From Streptomyces resistomycificus (GTDB lineage: Bacteria > Actinomycetota > Actinomycetes > Streptomycetales > Streptomycetaceae): a stretch of DNA of 64,000 nt. Below, piece by piece: positions 33,075 to 41,403 of the stretch. The position numbers and the translations under genes were made by a program. The notes under the pieces are model-generated. The model did not search any database, was not told the origin of the DNA, and saw only the letters and a list, made by a program, of their open reading frames with translations. Location of the stretch: contig NZ_KQ948991.1 in assembly GCF_001514265.1 (NCBI RefSeq), positions 62,001 to 126,000 on the forward strand. The letters run 5' to 3'. Position 1 is the first letter of the stretch, and each line of letters begins with the position of its first letter.

Positions 33075-33707
33075 ATGGCCCGCATGGTGGACATGTCTCT
33101 CTACGCGGCCTTCCTCGTCGCCGCCTTCGCGCTCTGCGTCACGCCCGGTCCCGACATGATGTTCATCGTGGCCATGGGCGGCCGGGGCGGCCCCGCCGCG
33201 GGCCTGATGGCGGCGTTCGGAGTGGCCTGCGCGATGTTCGTGCACACGGTCGCCGCGGCGCTCGGACTGTCGGCGCTGTTCCTGGCTCTGCCGACGCTGT
33301 ACCACGTACTGCGCTGGGCCGGCGCGGCCTATCTGCTGTACCTCGCGGTGAAGTCGTTCAGGGACCGTTCGGTGCCGGGCGAGGGATCCGTGTCCGGGCC
33401 GGGGATGCGGCGGGCCTTCTGGCAGGGTGCCGTCACCAATCTGCTCAACCCCAAGGTGATCCTCTTCAACGTGGCGTTCCTGCCCCAGTTCGTGGCGCCC
33501 GAGAAGGGACATGTCTGGGAGCAGTTCCTGGTTCTGGGGCTGTCGATCACGGTCATGGGGTTCGCCGTCGACGGGTCGATCGGCCTGCTCTCCGGGAAGC
33601 TCTCCGCGCTGCTGCGCCGCAGCCGACGGGTAGCGCGAGGGCTCAACATCTTCAGCGGCACGGTGTTCACGGGGCTCGCTCTGCGGCTCGCGGCCACACC
33701 GAAGTAG
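33075..33707 (+). CDS. LysE/RhtB family amino acid exporter
   Basis: A 210-residue six-helix membrane protein with the LysE signature: MSLYAAFLVAAFALCVTPGPDMMFIVAMGGRGGPAAGLMAAFGVACA, the LRWAGAAYLLYLAVKSFRD segment, and FWQGAVTNLLNPKVILFNVAFLPQFV. RhtB-type members export neutral amino acids such as homoserine and threonine. Three in-frame ATGs (33075, 33084, 33093) are possible; none has a strong ribosome site. It is divergent from the DUF2786 gene. Confidence 0.88.
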   Translation: MARMVDMSLYAAFLVAAFALCVTPGPDMMFIVAMGGRGGPAAGLMAAFGVACAMFVHTVAAALGLSALFLALPTLYHVLRWAGAAYLLYLAVKSFRDRSVPGEGSVSGPGMRRAFWQGAVTNLLNPKVILFNVAFLPQFVAPEKGHVWEQFLVLGLSITVMGFAVDGSIGLLSGKLSALLRRSRRVARGLNIFSGTVFTGLALRLAATPK

Positions 33708-33718
33708 CACGCCGAAGA

Positions 33719-33767
33719 GGTGTCAACTACAGGTTGACACCCCATTACTGTCAACCTACGGTTGACA
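33719..33767 (+). promoter_or_regulatory. Twin-palindrome promoter of the HTH-ClpN gene, leaderless
   Basis: Two 19-bp inverted repeats share TGTCAAC/GTTGACA: TGTCAACTACAGGTTGACA at 33721-33739 and TGTCAACCTACGGTTGACA at 33749-33767, offset 28 bp. TTGACA (33734-33739) and TACGGT (33757-33762) are 17 bp apart, each inside one repeat. The predicted start point falls on the ATG at 33769. Confidence 0.75.
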
Positions 33768-33768
33768 C

Positions 33769-34515
33769 ATGACGAACCCCGACATCACGTCGTCCGTACG
33801 TCTCGACGACCTCATCACGGCGATCAAGAAGGTCCACGCCGAGCCCTTGGAGCAGCTCCAGGACGCGGTGCTCGCGGGTGAGCACCTCGGCGAGGTGGCC
33901 GACCACCTCATCGGCCACTTCGTGGACCAGGCCCGGCGCTCCGGCGCCTCCTGGACGGACATCGGCCAGAGCATGGGGGTCACCCGGCAGGCCGCGCAGA
34001 AGCGGTTCGTGCCCAAGGAGTCGGCCGACCTCGATCCCGGCAACGGTTTCAGCCGCTACACGCCCCGCGCGCGGAACGTGGTCATGGCCGCCCACAACGA
34101 GGCCAGGACCGCGGGCAACGCCGAGGGCCGCCCCGAGCACCTCGTCCTCGGCCTGCTGGCGGAGCCGGAGTCCGTGGCGGCCGCGGCCATCACCGCGCAG
34201 GGCGCCTCCCTCCGCTCCGTACGCCCGGCCGCCGCCGCCGCGCTCCCGCCCGCGGCCGACGAGGTCCCGGAGCTCGTCCCCTACGGCTCCGACGCCAAGA
34301 AGGTCCTGGAACTCACCTTCCGCGAGGCCCTCCGCCTCGGCCACAACTACATCGGCACCGAGCACATCCTGCTGGCCCTGCTGGAGTTCGAGAACGGCCA
34401 GGGGGTGCTGAACGGCCTCGGCATCGACAAGGAACGGACCGAGGAGTACGTCACGAAGGCCCTGGCGGAGCTGGTGAAGACGCGCGCGGCGAACGCGGAG
34501 GCGGACGGGGAGTAG
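33769..34515 (+). CDS. Helix-turn-helix protein with a Clp N-terminal (ClpN) domain
   Basis: A 248-residue regulator-like protein. Residues about 30-80 carry an HTH (DQARRSGASWTDIGQSMGVTRQAAQKRFV). Residues about 95-240 form a double Clp-N repeat as in ClpA/ClpC: RNVVMAAHNEARTAGNAEGRPEHLVLGLL and LELTFREALRLGHNYIGTEHILLALLEFENG. No ATPase domain follows, so it is not a chaperone itself. It may sense protein quality or a peptide and control its own promoter, whose palindromes overlap the start codon. Confidence 0.88.
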   Translation: MTNPDITSSVRLDDLITAIKKVHAEPLEQLQDAVLAGEHLGEVADHLIGHFVDQARRSGASWTDIGQSMGVTRQAAQKRFVPKESADLDPGNGFSRYTPRARNVVMAAHNEARTAGNAEGRPEHLVLGLLAEPESVAAAAITAQGASLRSVRPAAAAALPPAADEVPELVPYGSDAKKVLELTFREALRLGHNYIGTEHILLALLEFENGQGVLNGLGIDKERTEEYVTKALAELVKTRAANAEADGE

Positions 34516-34613
34516 GGCGGGGCGTAGGGCGGGGCGTAGAGCAGCGCGCAGGGCTGCGGGAGCAGGAGCACAGGGCTGGGGAGCAGGAGCACAGGGCTGC
34601 GGGAGCAGGAGGA
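34513..34613. repeat. Tandem repeats after the HTH-ClpN gene
   Basis: Two 12-bp GTAGGGCGGGGC units start at the stop codon. Three 21-22 bp units based on CAGGGCTGCGGGAGCAGGAG follow at 34549-34613. Confidence 0.85.
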
Positions 34614-34648
34614 CAGGCATTGTCAGACCCTGCTGCCACACTCTCGTC

Positions 34649-36334
34649 ATGACCGACCGGTGGGCTGTCGCTCCGGCCGAGGACGGTGGCGTGGAGATCG
34701 CCCCCCTCGGTCCCGGAGGGCTGCTCGCCGGGCCGGTGCGCCGAGTGGCGGACGCCGCTCGGGCGGTACGGGACCTGCCGGAGGTCACACGCTGGGTGTG
34801 GCGGTCGACGGCCGAGACGTATCCGCGCCTGCTCGCCACGGGGGTGCGAGTGGAGCGGTGCTACGACGTCGAGGACGCGGAGACCCTCCTGCTGGGCCAC
34901 GAGGGGCGGTACGGCGAGCCGCGTTCGGCCGCCGCCGCCCTGGCCCGGCTGCGCGGCGGCCCCGTACCGCCGGACCCACCGCAGCGGGCCGCCGAACCCG
35001 GCTCGCAGTCACCCTTGTTCGAACCCCAGTCGGTGCACCTGCCTCTGCCGGACCTCGTCGAGGTGTACGCCGAACAGCAGCGCCGGCACGACTCCACCGC
35101 GCACCCGGACCGGATGCGACTGCTGACGGCGGCCGAGTCGGCGGGGATGCTGGTGGCCGCCGAGATGAACCGTGCCGGGCTGCCGTGGAGCGCGGACGTA
35201 CACCGCGGGGTGCTGCACGAACTGCTCGGCGAGCGGTACGCGGGCGGGGGCGAGCCCCGGCGCCTGGCCGAGCTCGCCGACGAGGTGTCGGCCGCCTTCG
35301 GCCGCCGGGTCCGCCCCGACCTGCCCGCAGATGTCGTCAAGGCGTTCGCACAGGCCGGGATCAAGGTGAAGTCGACCCGGCGCTGGGAGCTCGAGTCCCT
35401 CGACCATCCGGCCGTGAAGCCGCTGATCGAGTACAAGAAGCTGTACCGCATCTGGGTCGCGCACGGCTGGTCCTGGCTGCAGGACTGGGTCCGCGAGGGC
35501 CGCTTCCGGCCCGAGTTCCTCGCGGGTGGGACCGTCACCGGCCGCTGGGTGACCAACGGCGGAGGCGCACTCCAGATCCCCAAGGTCATCCGGCGTGCCG
35601 TCGTCGCCGACCCCGGCTGGCGGCTGGTCGTCGCCGACGCCGACCAGATGGAACCGCGCGTCCTCGCGGCCATCTCCCGGGACCCCGGCCTGATGGAGGT
35701 GGCCGGCCGGGAGACAGACCTGTACCAGTCCGTCTCCGACCGCGCCTTCTCCGGGGACCGCGCCCAGGCCAAACTCGCCGTGCTCGGCGCGGTCTACGGC
35801 CAGACCTCCGGCGACGGCCTCAAGAACCTCGCCGCGCTCAGACGCCGCTTCCCCAGGGCGGTGGCGTACGTCGACGACGCGGCCCGCGCCGGCGAGGAGG
35901 GGCGGCTCGTGCGGACCTGGCTCGGCCGGACCTGCCCCCCGGCGGCCGGGGCGGGCGAGGACGCTTCCGAGGAGGCCGGGATCCCCGCGTCGGAGGACGA
36001 GCCGGAGGAACGGCAGTGGGTGCCCGGGTACGCCTCCACCAACGCTCGCGCCCGCGGCCGCTTCGCCCGCAACTTCGTCGTCCAGGGCAGCGCCGCCGAC
36101 TGGACCCTGCTGCTGCTCGCCGCGCTGCGGCAGACCTGCGCGGACATGGCGGCCGAGCTGGTGTTCTTCCAGCACGACGAGGTGATCGTGCACTGTCCCG
36201 AGGAGGAGGCCGAGACGGTCGTGGCCGCGATCCGGGAGGCGGCGGAACTCGCGGGTCGGCTGACGTTCGGCGAGACGCCGGTGCGGTTTCCGTTCACCAC
36301 GGCGGTGGTGGAGTGCTACGCGGACGCGAAGTGA
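34649..36334 (+). CDS. PolA-like family A DNA polymerase with a degenerate exonuclease domain
   Basis: A 561-residue protein (E. coli Pol I is 928). Polymerase motifs are present: T-x-T-G-R in GTVTGRWVTNGGGALQIPK, motif A VADADQMEPRVLAAIS (catalytic Asp, gate Glu), motif B/O helix R-A-Q-A-K-L-A-V-L-G-A-V-Y-G, and motif C FQHDEVIVH with the second catalytic Asp. The N-terminal 190 residues replace the 3'-5' exonuclease region but lack clear D-x-E and later Asp motifs, so proofreading is doubtful; the 5' nuclease domain is missing. Related streptomycete genes are annotated bifunctional 3'-5' exonuclease/DNA polymerase. It probably acts in repair or gap filling; this is inference. Confidence 0.88.
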   Translation: MTDRWAVAPAEDGGVEIAPLGPGGLLAGPVRRVADAARAVRDLPEVTRWVWRSTAETYPRLLATGVRVERCYDVEDAETLLLGHEGRYGEPRSAAAALARLRGGPVPPDPPQRAAEPGSQSPLFEPQSVHLPLPDLVEVYAEQQRRHDSTAHPDRMRLLTAAESAGMLVAAEMNRAGLPWSADVHRGVLHELLGERYAGGGEPRRLAELADEVSAAFGRRVRPDLPADVVKAFAQAGIKVKSTRRWELESLDHPAVKPLIEYKKLYRIWVAHGWSWLQDWVREGRFRPEFLAGGTVTGRWVTNGGGALQIPKVIRRAVVADPGWRLVVADADQMEPRVLAAISRDPGLMEVAGRETDLYQSVSDRAFSGDRAQAKLAVLGAVYGQTSGDGLKNLAALRRRFPRAVAYVDDAARAGEEGRLVRTWLGRTCPPAAGAGEDASEEAGIPASEDEPEERQWVPGYASTNARARGRFARNFVVQGSAADWTLLLLAALRQTCADMAAELVFFQHDEVIVHCPEEEAETVVAAIREAAELAGRLTFGETPVRFPFTTAVVECYADAK

Positions 36335-36399
36335 TCAGCTGAGCCGGGGTGGGGGCCTGGACGGGGCGGAGGCTTGAGGGAGGCGGTGGCTTGAGCCGT

Positions 36400-36475
36400 G
36401 CCGGAGGGCTGAGAGGGCCGGAGGGTTGAGCTGGGGCGGAGGGTTGAGCCGGGCGGAGGGTTGAGCCGGGCGGGG
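36400..36475. repeat. 17-18 bp GC-rich tandem repeats between convergent genes
   Basis: Units CGGAGGGTTGAGCCGGG (17 bp) occur at 36437-36453 and 36454-36470. An 18-bp variant precedes them at 36419, and looser copies flank them from 36340. They lie between the polymerase and AfsR-like stop codons. Confidence 0.85.
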
Positions 36476-36537
36476 GCGACTGGAGGCTTGAGGGTGGCCT
36501 GCCGGTCGGCTCGGCAGCGTCAGATCGGTCGGACCGG

Positions 36538-39500
36538 TCAGATCGATCGGACCGGTTCCGTGAGAAGTTCCCTGAGTTCCGTGCGGACTGTCTTCTCGTC
36601 CGTCCCCTCCAGCGCGTCGAGGGCGGAACGCCACTCCTCGTGTGCCTCCCGAAGTCGTCCCCGCTCGCGCAACAGATGCCCCTGCTGGTGGCGGCCCAGA
36701 CCGACGGTGTAGCGGTCGGCGCGGGCGTCCGCGCGGCTGAGCAGCTCGGCGCACTCCCGACCGGCCCGCTCGCTGTGGCCCAGCAGGCGCAGGGCGCGGA
36801 CGAGCCCGAGCCGCGTCTGCGACTCGCCGTGCCAGTCGCCGTGGCCGCCGAGGATGCGCAGGCTCTCCTCGAAATGCGCGGCCGCCTCGCCGGGTTCGCC
36901 GAGGGTGAGACGGGCGTAACCGATGTTGCAGTGTGCGGAGTGCTGCACGATGACGTTGCCGATGGCGTCGCCGATCGCGAGAGAACGCCGGTGCTGCTCG
37001 ATGGCGGCCCGGGGGTCGGTGTGCTCGTACAGGTTGCCGAGGTGGCTGCGGGTTACGGCCTCGCCGTACGGGTCGCTCAACCGCCGTGAGTACTCGAGGC
37101 TCTGGCGCAGCGCCTGCCCCGACTCGGCGTGCCGGCCGAGCCCCTCCAGCAACAGCCCACGGTTGTTGAGGCAGCGGCGGATCCAGGAGGGCATGCCGAG
37201 CCGCCGCCAGATCTCCAGAGCACGGTCGTTGAGATCGAGAGCGTCGCTCTGACGGCCGTTCAGGAAGCGCACCCCGGCCAGGTCGCCCAGCGCGTACGCC
37301 TCGGCGGCCTCGTCCCCGAGCCGCCGGGCCACGGCGAGGGCCGCCCGCCCGAGCACCTCCATCTCGGCGAGACGTCCCCTGCGCTGCACGTAGGGAAAGA
37401 AGAGGCGGGCCAGGGCGGAGAAGTAAGCGGCCGTGCGGTCGTCGATGCCCTCCGCGTACCGCTGCGCCAACGCCACGACGTTCTCCAGCTCCGCATCGCC
37501 CCAGGCGAAGGCGTCCTCGGGGCGGGCGAAGGGGGGCACGGCAAGCACGCCGTCCGCGTGGTCGGACGGCTGCGCGGCGGTCGGGCGACGCCGGTCGTCC
37601 TGGTCCAGGCCGGGTTCGACGATCGCGGTGAGGGCGCGTTCGGCTACGGCGGAGTACCAGCGGAGGGCGGCACCGGTGGCGGTCTCGGTCTCCGGCTCGG
37701 GAACGGGCCCGGGAACCGGAACGGTGCCGCCCGCGTGAGGACGGGGGTCACCAGGAGTCCCCTCACCCTCGGCGAGTTCGCGGGCGAAGTCGCGGACCAG
37801 GTCGTGGGGGATGTAGCGGCCGTAGGCCGTCTCCTCCAGGAGTGCCACGTCGACGAGGCGGTCGAGCGCGCCCTCGGCCCGGGCCTCGTCGGTGCCGATG
37901 AGGTGGGCGACGAGAGGGACACCGTAGGCGGGGAGGTAGAGGGCGCCGATGCGGCGCAGGGCGAGGGCGGCGTCCCGGTCGGCCCTCCGGTCGGACGCGG
38001 CGAGCGCGTCGTGGGCGACGGCGAGAGACCGCCGGACGCTGAGGTCGTCGTACTCCAGGTGGTGCAACCGCCCCTCGGTCGCCGCCAGTTGACCTGCCAG
38101 GACGTCCGGTGTGAGGGCACTGCGCGCTGCGAGCCGGGCGGCGACCACCCGCAGGGCGAGCGGGAGACGGCCGGTGAGCTCGACGAGAGGGTGGGCCGCG
38201 TCCAGTCCGTCCCTGCCGTCGCGGCCGGAGGCCGCCCGCAGCAGCGTCGCGCTGTCCTCGTCGCTCAGCGGGGCGAGGGGGAAGCGGCGCGCCCCATCGA
38301 GGGCGGTCAGCGGCGAGCGACTGGTCACGATCACCGCGCAGTCGGCCCCGGCCGGCAACAACGGCCGTACCTGAGCGGCGTTCGCGGCGTCGTCCAGGAC
38401 CAGCAGGGTGCGCGTCGGCGCGAGCAGCGAGCGGAGCAACGCGGAAGCGGCGTCCGGGTGTTCGGGGATGGAGCGGGGGTCGGTGCCGAGGTCGCGGAGC
38501 AGGGAGGTCAGCGCCTGGCCCGGGGTGAGGGGGGCCTGGCCGGGGGTGGCGCCGTGCAGATTGACGTAGAGCTGGCCGTCGGGGAAACGTTCCCGCAGCC
38601 CGTGCGCCACGTGTAGCGCGAGCGCGCTCTTGCCGACGCCGGGCATGCCGGTGATGACGGTGAGGGTGAGGGTGGGCGCGACCGCGGTGGCGGTGTGGGC
38701 GGGCCTTTCGCTGGGGAAGAGGGCGCGGTGCAGGTCTTCGTGTTCGGCGGCCCGGCCCGTGAAGTGTGCCGGAGCCGGTGGGAGTTGAGCGGGGCGGGGC
38801 GGTCGGGGCAGTTGGAACGGCTTGGAAGGCTGAGAGGGCTGACAGGGCTGTGAGGACTGAGTCGGATGGGGCACGGCGGGTGTGACGGCACCGTTGTCTT
38901 CGCGCGTAGCTTCGACTTCGACGTCGGCCTCGACATCGACTTCGACAACGGCTTTTGCTTCCGAAACCCGCGCGGCAGCCGGGGGCCGGGGGCCGTCAGG
39001 AGTCACGGGCGTGGGAGTCACGGGAAGGGGAGTCACCGAAGTCCCCGGCGCGGATCCGTCGTACCCGGACGTGCCCGGCGCACCGCCCTGGAGCACCTCC
39101 ACATGCGCCTCCCGCACCCCCGGCCCCGGCTCGATACCGAGTTCCTCGACGAGACGGGTGCGCAGGTCCCGGTGGACGGCGAGGGCCTCGGCCTGACGGC
39201 CGGTGCGGTGCAGGGCGAGCATCAGCTGGCGGTGGTAGGTCTCGCGCAGCGGATGCTCGGCGGCCAGCGCGGCCAACTCCGGCACGAGGCCTCCGAGTCG
39301 CGAGCCGCCGAGGGCGAGTTCGGCGTCGTACCGCCACTCCAGGAGCAGCAGCCGTGCCTCCCGAAGGCGTTGCACGAAGGCGTATCCGCCCAGCTCGGGC
39401 GGGAGTCCGTTCAGTGGCGTGCCTCGCCACAGCGCGAGCGCGTCGACGCCCTCCCGTACGACGCGCTCCCAGTTGCGGGCGGCGTGCGCGCCGCGCGCGG

Positions 39501-39852
39501 CGGCGAGGTGCCGTTCGAAGACATGGACGTCCAGTTCGCCCTGCTCGACGCGCAACAGGTAGCCGGGCGGCACCGCCCGCAGCCGCCCCGGATCGTCGAG
39601 CAGGCGCCGCAGCCGGGTGACGTGGTTGTGCAGGGACGCCTGCGCGGACGGCGGAGGGGCACCGCCCCACAACGCGTCCTTGAGCGAATCGACGGAGACG
39701 GTACGACCGGCTTCGAGCAGCAGCGCGGCCAGCAGGACCCGCGCCTTGGGACTGCGGATGGCCCGGACGCCACCGTCGTCGCCTTCACCGTCGTACAGAA
39801 CGGGCGGCCCCAGCAGTCCGAACCGCAGCTCGTACTGCAGCCCGCACCCCAT
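36538..39852 (-). CDS. AfsR/SARP-family regulator with NB-ARC and TPR domains
   Basis: A 1104-residue transcriptional activator. N-terminal OmpR-type DNA-binding domain (LRFGLLGPPVLYDG ... SPKARVLLAALLLEAGRTVSVDSLKDALWG ... ASLHNHVTRLRRLL), then BTAD (LAAARGAHAARNWERVVREGVDALALWRG ... TYHRQLMLALHRTGRQAEALAVHRDLRTRLVEELGIEPGP). After a Pro/Thr/Val linker comes an NB-ARC P-loop ATPase (GMPGVGKSALALHVAH, LLVLDDAANAAQV, GRLPLALRVVAARLA). A TPR superhelix occupies about 750-1085. Such AfsR-like proteins switch on antibiotic clusters after phosphorylation or ATP binding, but no cluster is visible nearby. I use ATG 39852 (AAGGGGG upstream); the frame open to 39930 is shadow. Confidence 0.92.
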   Translation of the reverse strand: MGCGLQYELRFGLLGPPVLYDGEGDDGGVRAIRSPKARVLLAALLLEAGRTVSVDSLKDALWGGAPPPSAQASLHNHVTRLRRLLDDPGRLRAVPPGYLLRVEQGELDVHVFERHLAAARGAHAARNWERVVREGVDALALWRGTPLNGLPPELGGYAFVQRLREARLLLLEWRYDAELALGGSRLGGLVPELAALAAEHPLRETYHRQLMLALHRTGRQAEALAVHRDLRTRLVEELGIEPGPGVREAHVEVLQGGAPGTSGYDGSAPGTSVTPLPVTPTPVTPDGPRPPAAARVSEAKAVVEVDVEADVEVEATREDNGAVTPAVPHPTQSSQPCQPSQPSKPFQLPRPPRPAQLPPAPAHFTGRAAEHEDLHRALFPSERPAHTATAVAPTLTLTVITGMPGVGKSALALHVAHGLRERFPDGQLYVNLHGATPGQAPLTPGQALTSLLRDLGTDPRSIPEHPDAASALLRSLLAPTRTLLVLDDAANAAQVRPLLPAGADCAVIVTSRSPLTALDGARRFPLAPLSDEDSATLLRAASGRDGRDGLDAAHPLVELTGRLPLALRVVAARLAARSALTPDVLAGQLAATEGRLHHLEYDDLSVRRSLAVAHDALAASDRRADRDAALALRRIGALYLPAYGVPLVAHLIGTDEARAEGALDRLVDVALLEETAYGRYIPHDLVRDFARELAEGEGTPGDPRPHAGGTVPVPGPVPEPETETATGAALRWYSAVAERALTAIVEPGLDQDDRRRPTAAQPSDHADGVLAVPPFARPEDAFAWGDAELENVVALAQRYAEGIDDRTAAYFSALARLFFPYVQRRGRLAEMEVLGRAALAVARRLGDEAAEAYALGDLAGVRFLNGRQSDALDLNDRALEIWRRLGMPSWIRRCLNNRGLLLEGLGRHAESGQALRQSLEYSRRLSDPYGEAVTRSHLGNLYEHTDPRAAIEQHRRSLAIGDAIGNVIVQHSAHCNIGYARLTLGEPGEAAAHFEESLRILGGHGDWHGESQTRLGLVRALRLLGHSERAGRECAELLSRADARADRYTVGLGRHQQGHLLRERGRLREAHEEWRSALDALEGTDEKTVRTELRELLTEPVRSI

Positions 39853-40266
39853 CACGCCCCCTTGCCTTCCCGTACACCTCACCCGGTCACACGCCACCCG
39901 GCGACCGAACGGAGAACCATCGTTGGCCACATGTTAGCGATCTGTTGGTATGGCCTGATGTGATCACTGCATCGGATCTGGCCCGACGGTGCGCGCGTAC
40001 GACGCGCAACTCGGGGGAGTGTCGCCGTCGCGGCCGGATCCGCGTGCGGACGAGGGTCCCGGTCGTCGGAGGTGAACGACCGGGGCCTTCGTCCGTACGG
40101 CTGTCAGGTGCCGCGAGCGATGTGCAGGCGGGTCGTCATGCGGCGCTGCCATGGGGTGCGGTCTCGGTGCACGGACATTGGCGCGCGGACCTGGTGCTCG
40201 ATCATGGCGCGCGGACCTGGTGCACAGTCATGACACGCGGTGATGGCACACGGTCGTGGCGCGTCG
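39853..40266. other. 414-bp intergenic region with a 26-bp tandem array
   Basis: No gene is supported. The half next to the AfsR-like gene is AT-richer (around 39920-39960) and probably holds its promoter. The half next to the glycosyltransferase gene carries tandem repeats at 40154-40257. Confidence 0.6.
40154..40257. repeat. 26-bp tandem repeats
   Basis: Units 40180-40205 and 40206-40231 are near identical (GGCGCGCGGACCTGGTGC core). Unit 40232-40257 and the segment 40154-40179 are diverged copies in the same register. Confidence 0.8.
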
Positions 40267-41160
40267 TCAGATGACTGGTGGCCGCCCCAGTCGGCTGAGC
40301 CGCCAGACGGTTCGCCAGCTCATCGGCCGACGCTCCCCCGCGGGTTCCCGCACGCCTTCCATGAACCCGCCGAACCACGCGCGCAACCCGGCCACCGAGC
40401 GCACTCGCAGCAAGGTGAGCAGCATCCACGCACCCAGATGCACGGGAATCAGCGCGAACGGGAGTCGGCGGCGGACCAACCACACCCGGTTGCGGGCGTT
40501 CACCCGGTAGTAGATGGCGTGCCGGGCGGGTGAGGTCTTCGGGTGCTGGAGCAGCAGTTCGGGCGCGTAGAGGATCCGCCAGCCGCCGTCGGCGGCCCGC
40601 CACGCGAGGTCGGTCTCCTCGTGGGCGAAGAAGAACTCGGCGGGCCAGTCCCCGATCTCGCCGAGCATCGCCATCCGGAAGGCGTGGCCTCCGCCGAGGA
40701 ACCCGGTGACGTACCCGCCCCGCATCGGATCGGCCGAGCCGACGCGCGGGACGTGCCGCTGCTGGGTCTCCCCGTTCTCGTCGGCGATGCGGAAGCCGAC
40801 GATGCCGAGGCGTGGGTCGGCGGCGAACAGCTCGGCCACGCGGCGCAACACGTCCGCGTCGACCAACAGCCCGTCGTCGTCCAGCTCGACGACGACGTCG
40901 ACGTCCCCGAACTCCCGCAGCCGGGCCAGCGCCACGTTCCGCCCACCCGGGCAGCCGAGGTTCTCCTCGACGTCGATGGGGGTGACCTCACCGGGCAGCG
41001 ACAGCCGTCGGGCGAACTCCGGCAGCCGACAGCCGTTGCCGACGATCACGATGCGCTCGGGGGCGAGATCCTGCTTGGCCACGGACTCCAGCAGCGCGTC
41101 GACTTCAGCGGGCCGGTTCCCCATGGTCACCACGGCGACACCGATCCTCGGCACCCCCAC
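40267..41160 (-). CDS. Family 2 glycosyltransferase
   Basis: A 297-residue GT-A fold glycosyltransferase, inverting. Sequence marks: VAVVTMGNRPAEVDALLESV at the start, the NLGCPGGRNVALAR segment, the nucleotide-sugar D-x-D as VVVELDDDGLL, and the acceptor/catalytic ED-like HEETDLAWRAADGGWRILYAPE block. A hydrophobic segment near residue 245 (PFALIPVHLGAWMLLTLL) and an amphipathic C-terminus suggest membrane association. It probably adds a sugar to a cell-surface polymer or lipid; donor and acceptor are unknown. The ATG/GTG at 41160 gives the family start. Its promoter must lie in 41161-41336, next to the island end. Confidence 0.88.
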   Translation of the reverse strand: MGVPRIGVAVVTMGNRPAEVDALLESVAKQDLAPERIVIVGNGCRLPEFARRLSLPGEVTPIDVEENLGCPGGRNVALARLREFGDVDVVVELDDDGLLVDADVLRRVAELFAADPRLGIVGFRIADENGETQQRHVPRVGSADPMRGGYVTGFLGGGHAFRMAMLGEIGDWPAEFFFAHEETDLAWRAADGGWRILYAPELLLQHPKTSPARHAIYYRVNARNRVWLVRRRLPFALIPVHLGAWMLLTLLRVRSVAGLRAWFGGFMEGVREPAGERRPMSWRTVWRLSRLGRPPVI

Positions 41161-41336
41161 GTCCTCACCCCATCCCAGCCGACCAGTGCGTTCGCGATGC
41201 TAGCCGTTCACAGTAAGGACCTCTTAAGTACGCCCCCCGGTACGACGCGCCCGTGTTCGAGGCCCTGCCCGCGGGGCACCGGTAAATCCCAGGTCGACGA
41301 TGCCGGCCTGACGGCCCGTGCCGGCCGACCGCGGCG

Positions 41337-41379
41337 GAGCCGCCTTCGGGATTCGAAGCCGAGACCTACGCATGACGAG
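41337..41379 (-). other. Degenerate copy of the tRNA-Thr 3' half (putative att site)
   Basis: This stretch repeats 50444-50486, covering anticodon arm to acceptor end of the tRNA-Thr gene. The first 21 bases are identical; after that only scattered G/C or G/T changes (for example 41358 versus 50465) break T-stem and anticodon pairing. It is in the same orientation as the intact tRNA. Such a pair flanking foreign-looking genes is the signature of integration into a tRNA 3' end. Confidence 0.8.
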
Positions 41380-41403
41380 GGCGGCGCTGCCGGAGAGGAA
41401 CTC

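Noticed and set aside
41337..41379. Second functional tRNA-Thr gene
   Set aside because: Only the 3' half is present, T-stem and anticodon pairs are broken and no D arm or 5' acceptor strand exists.
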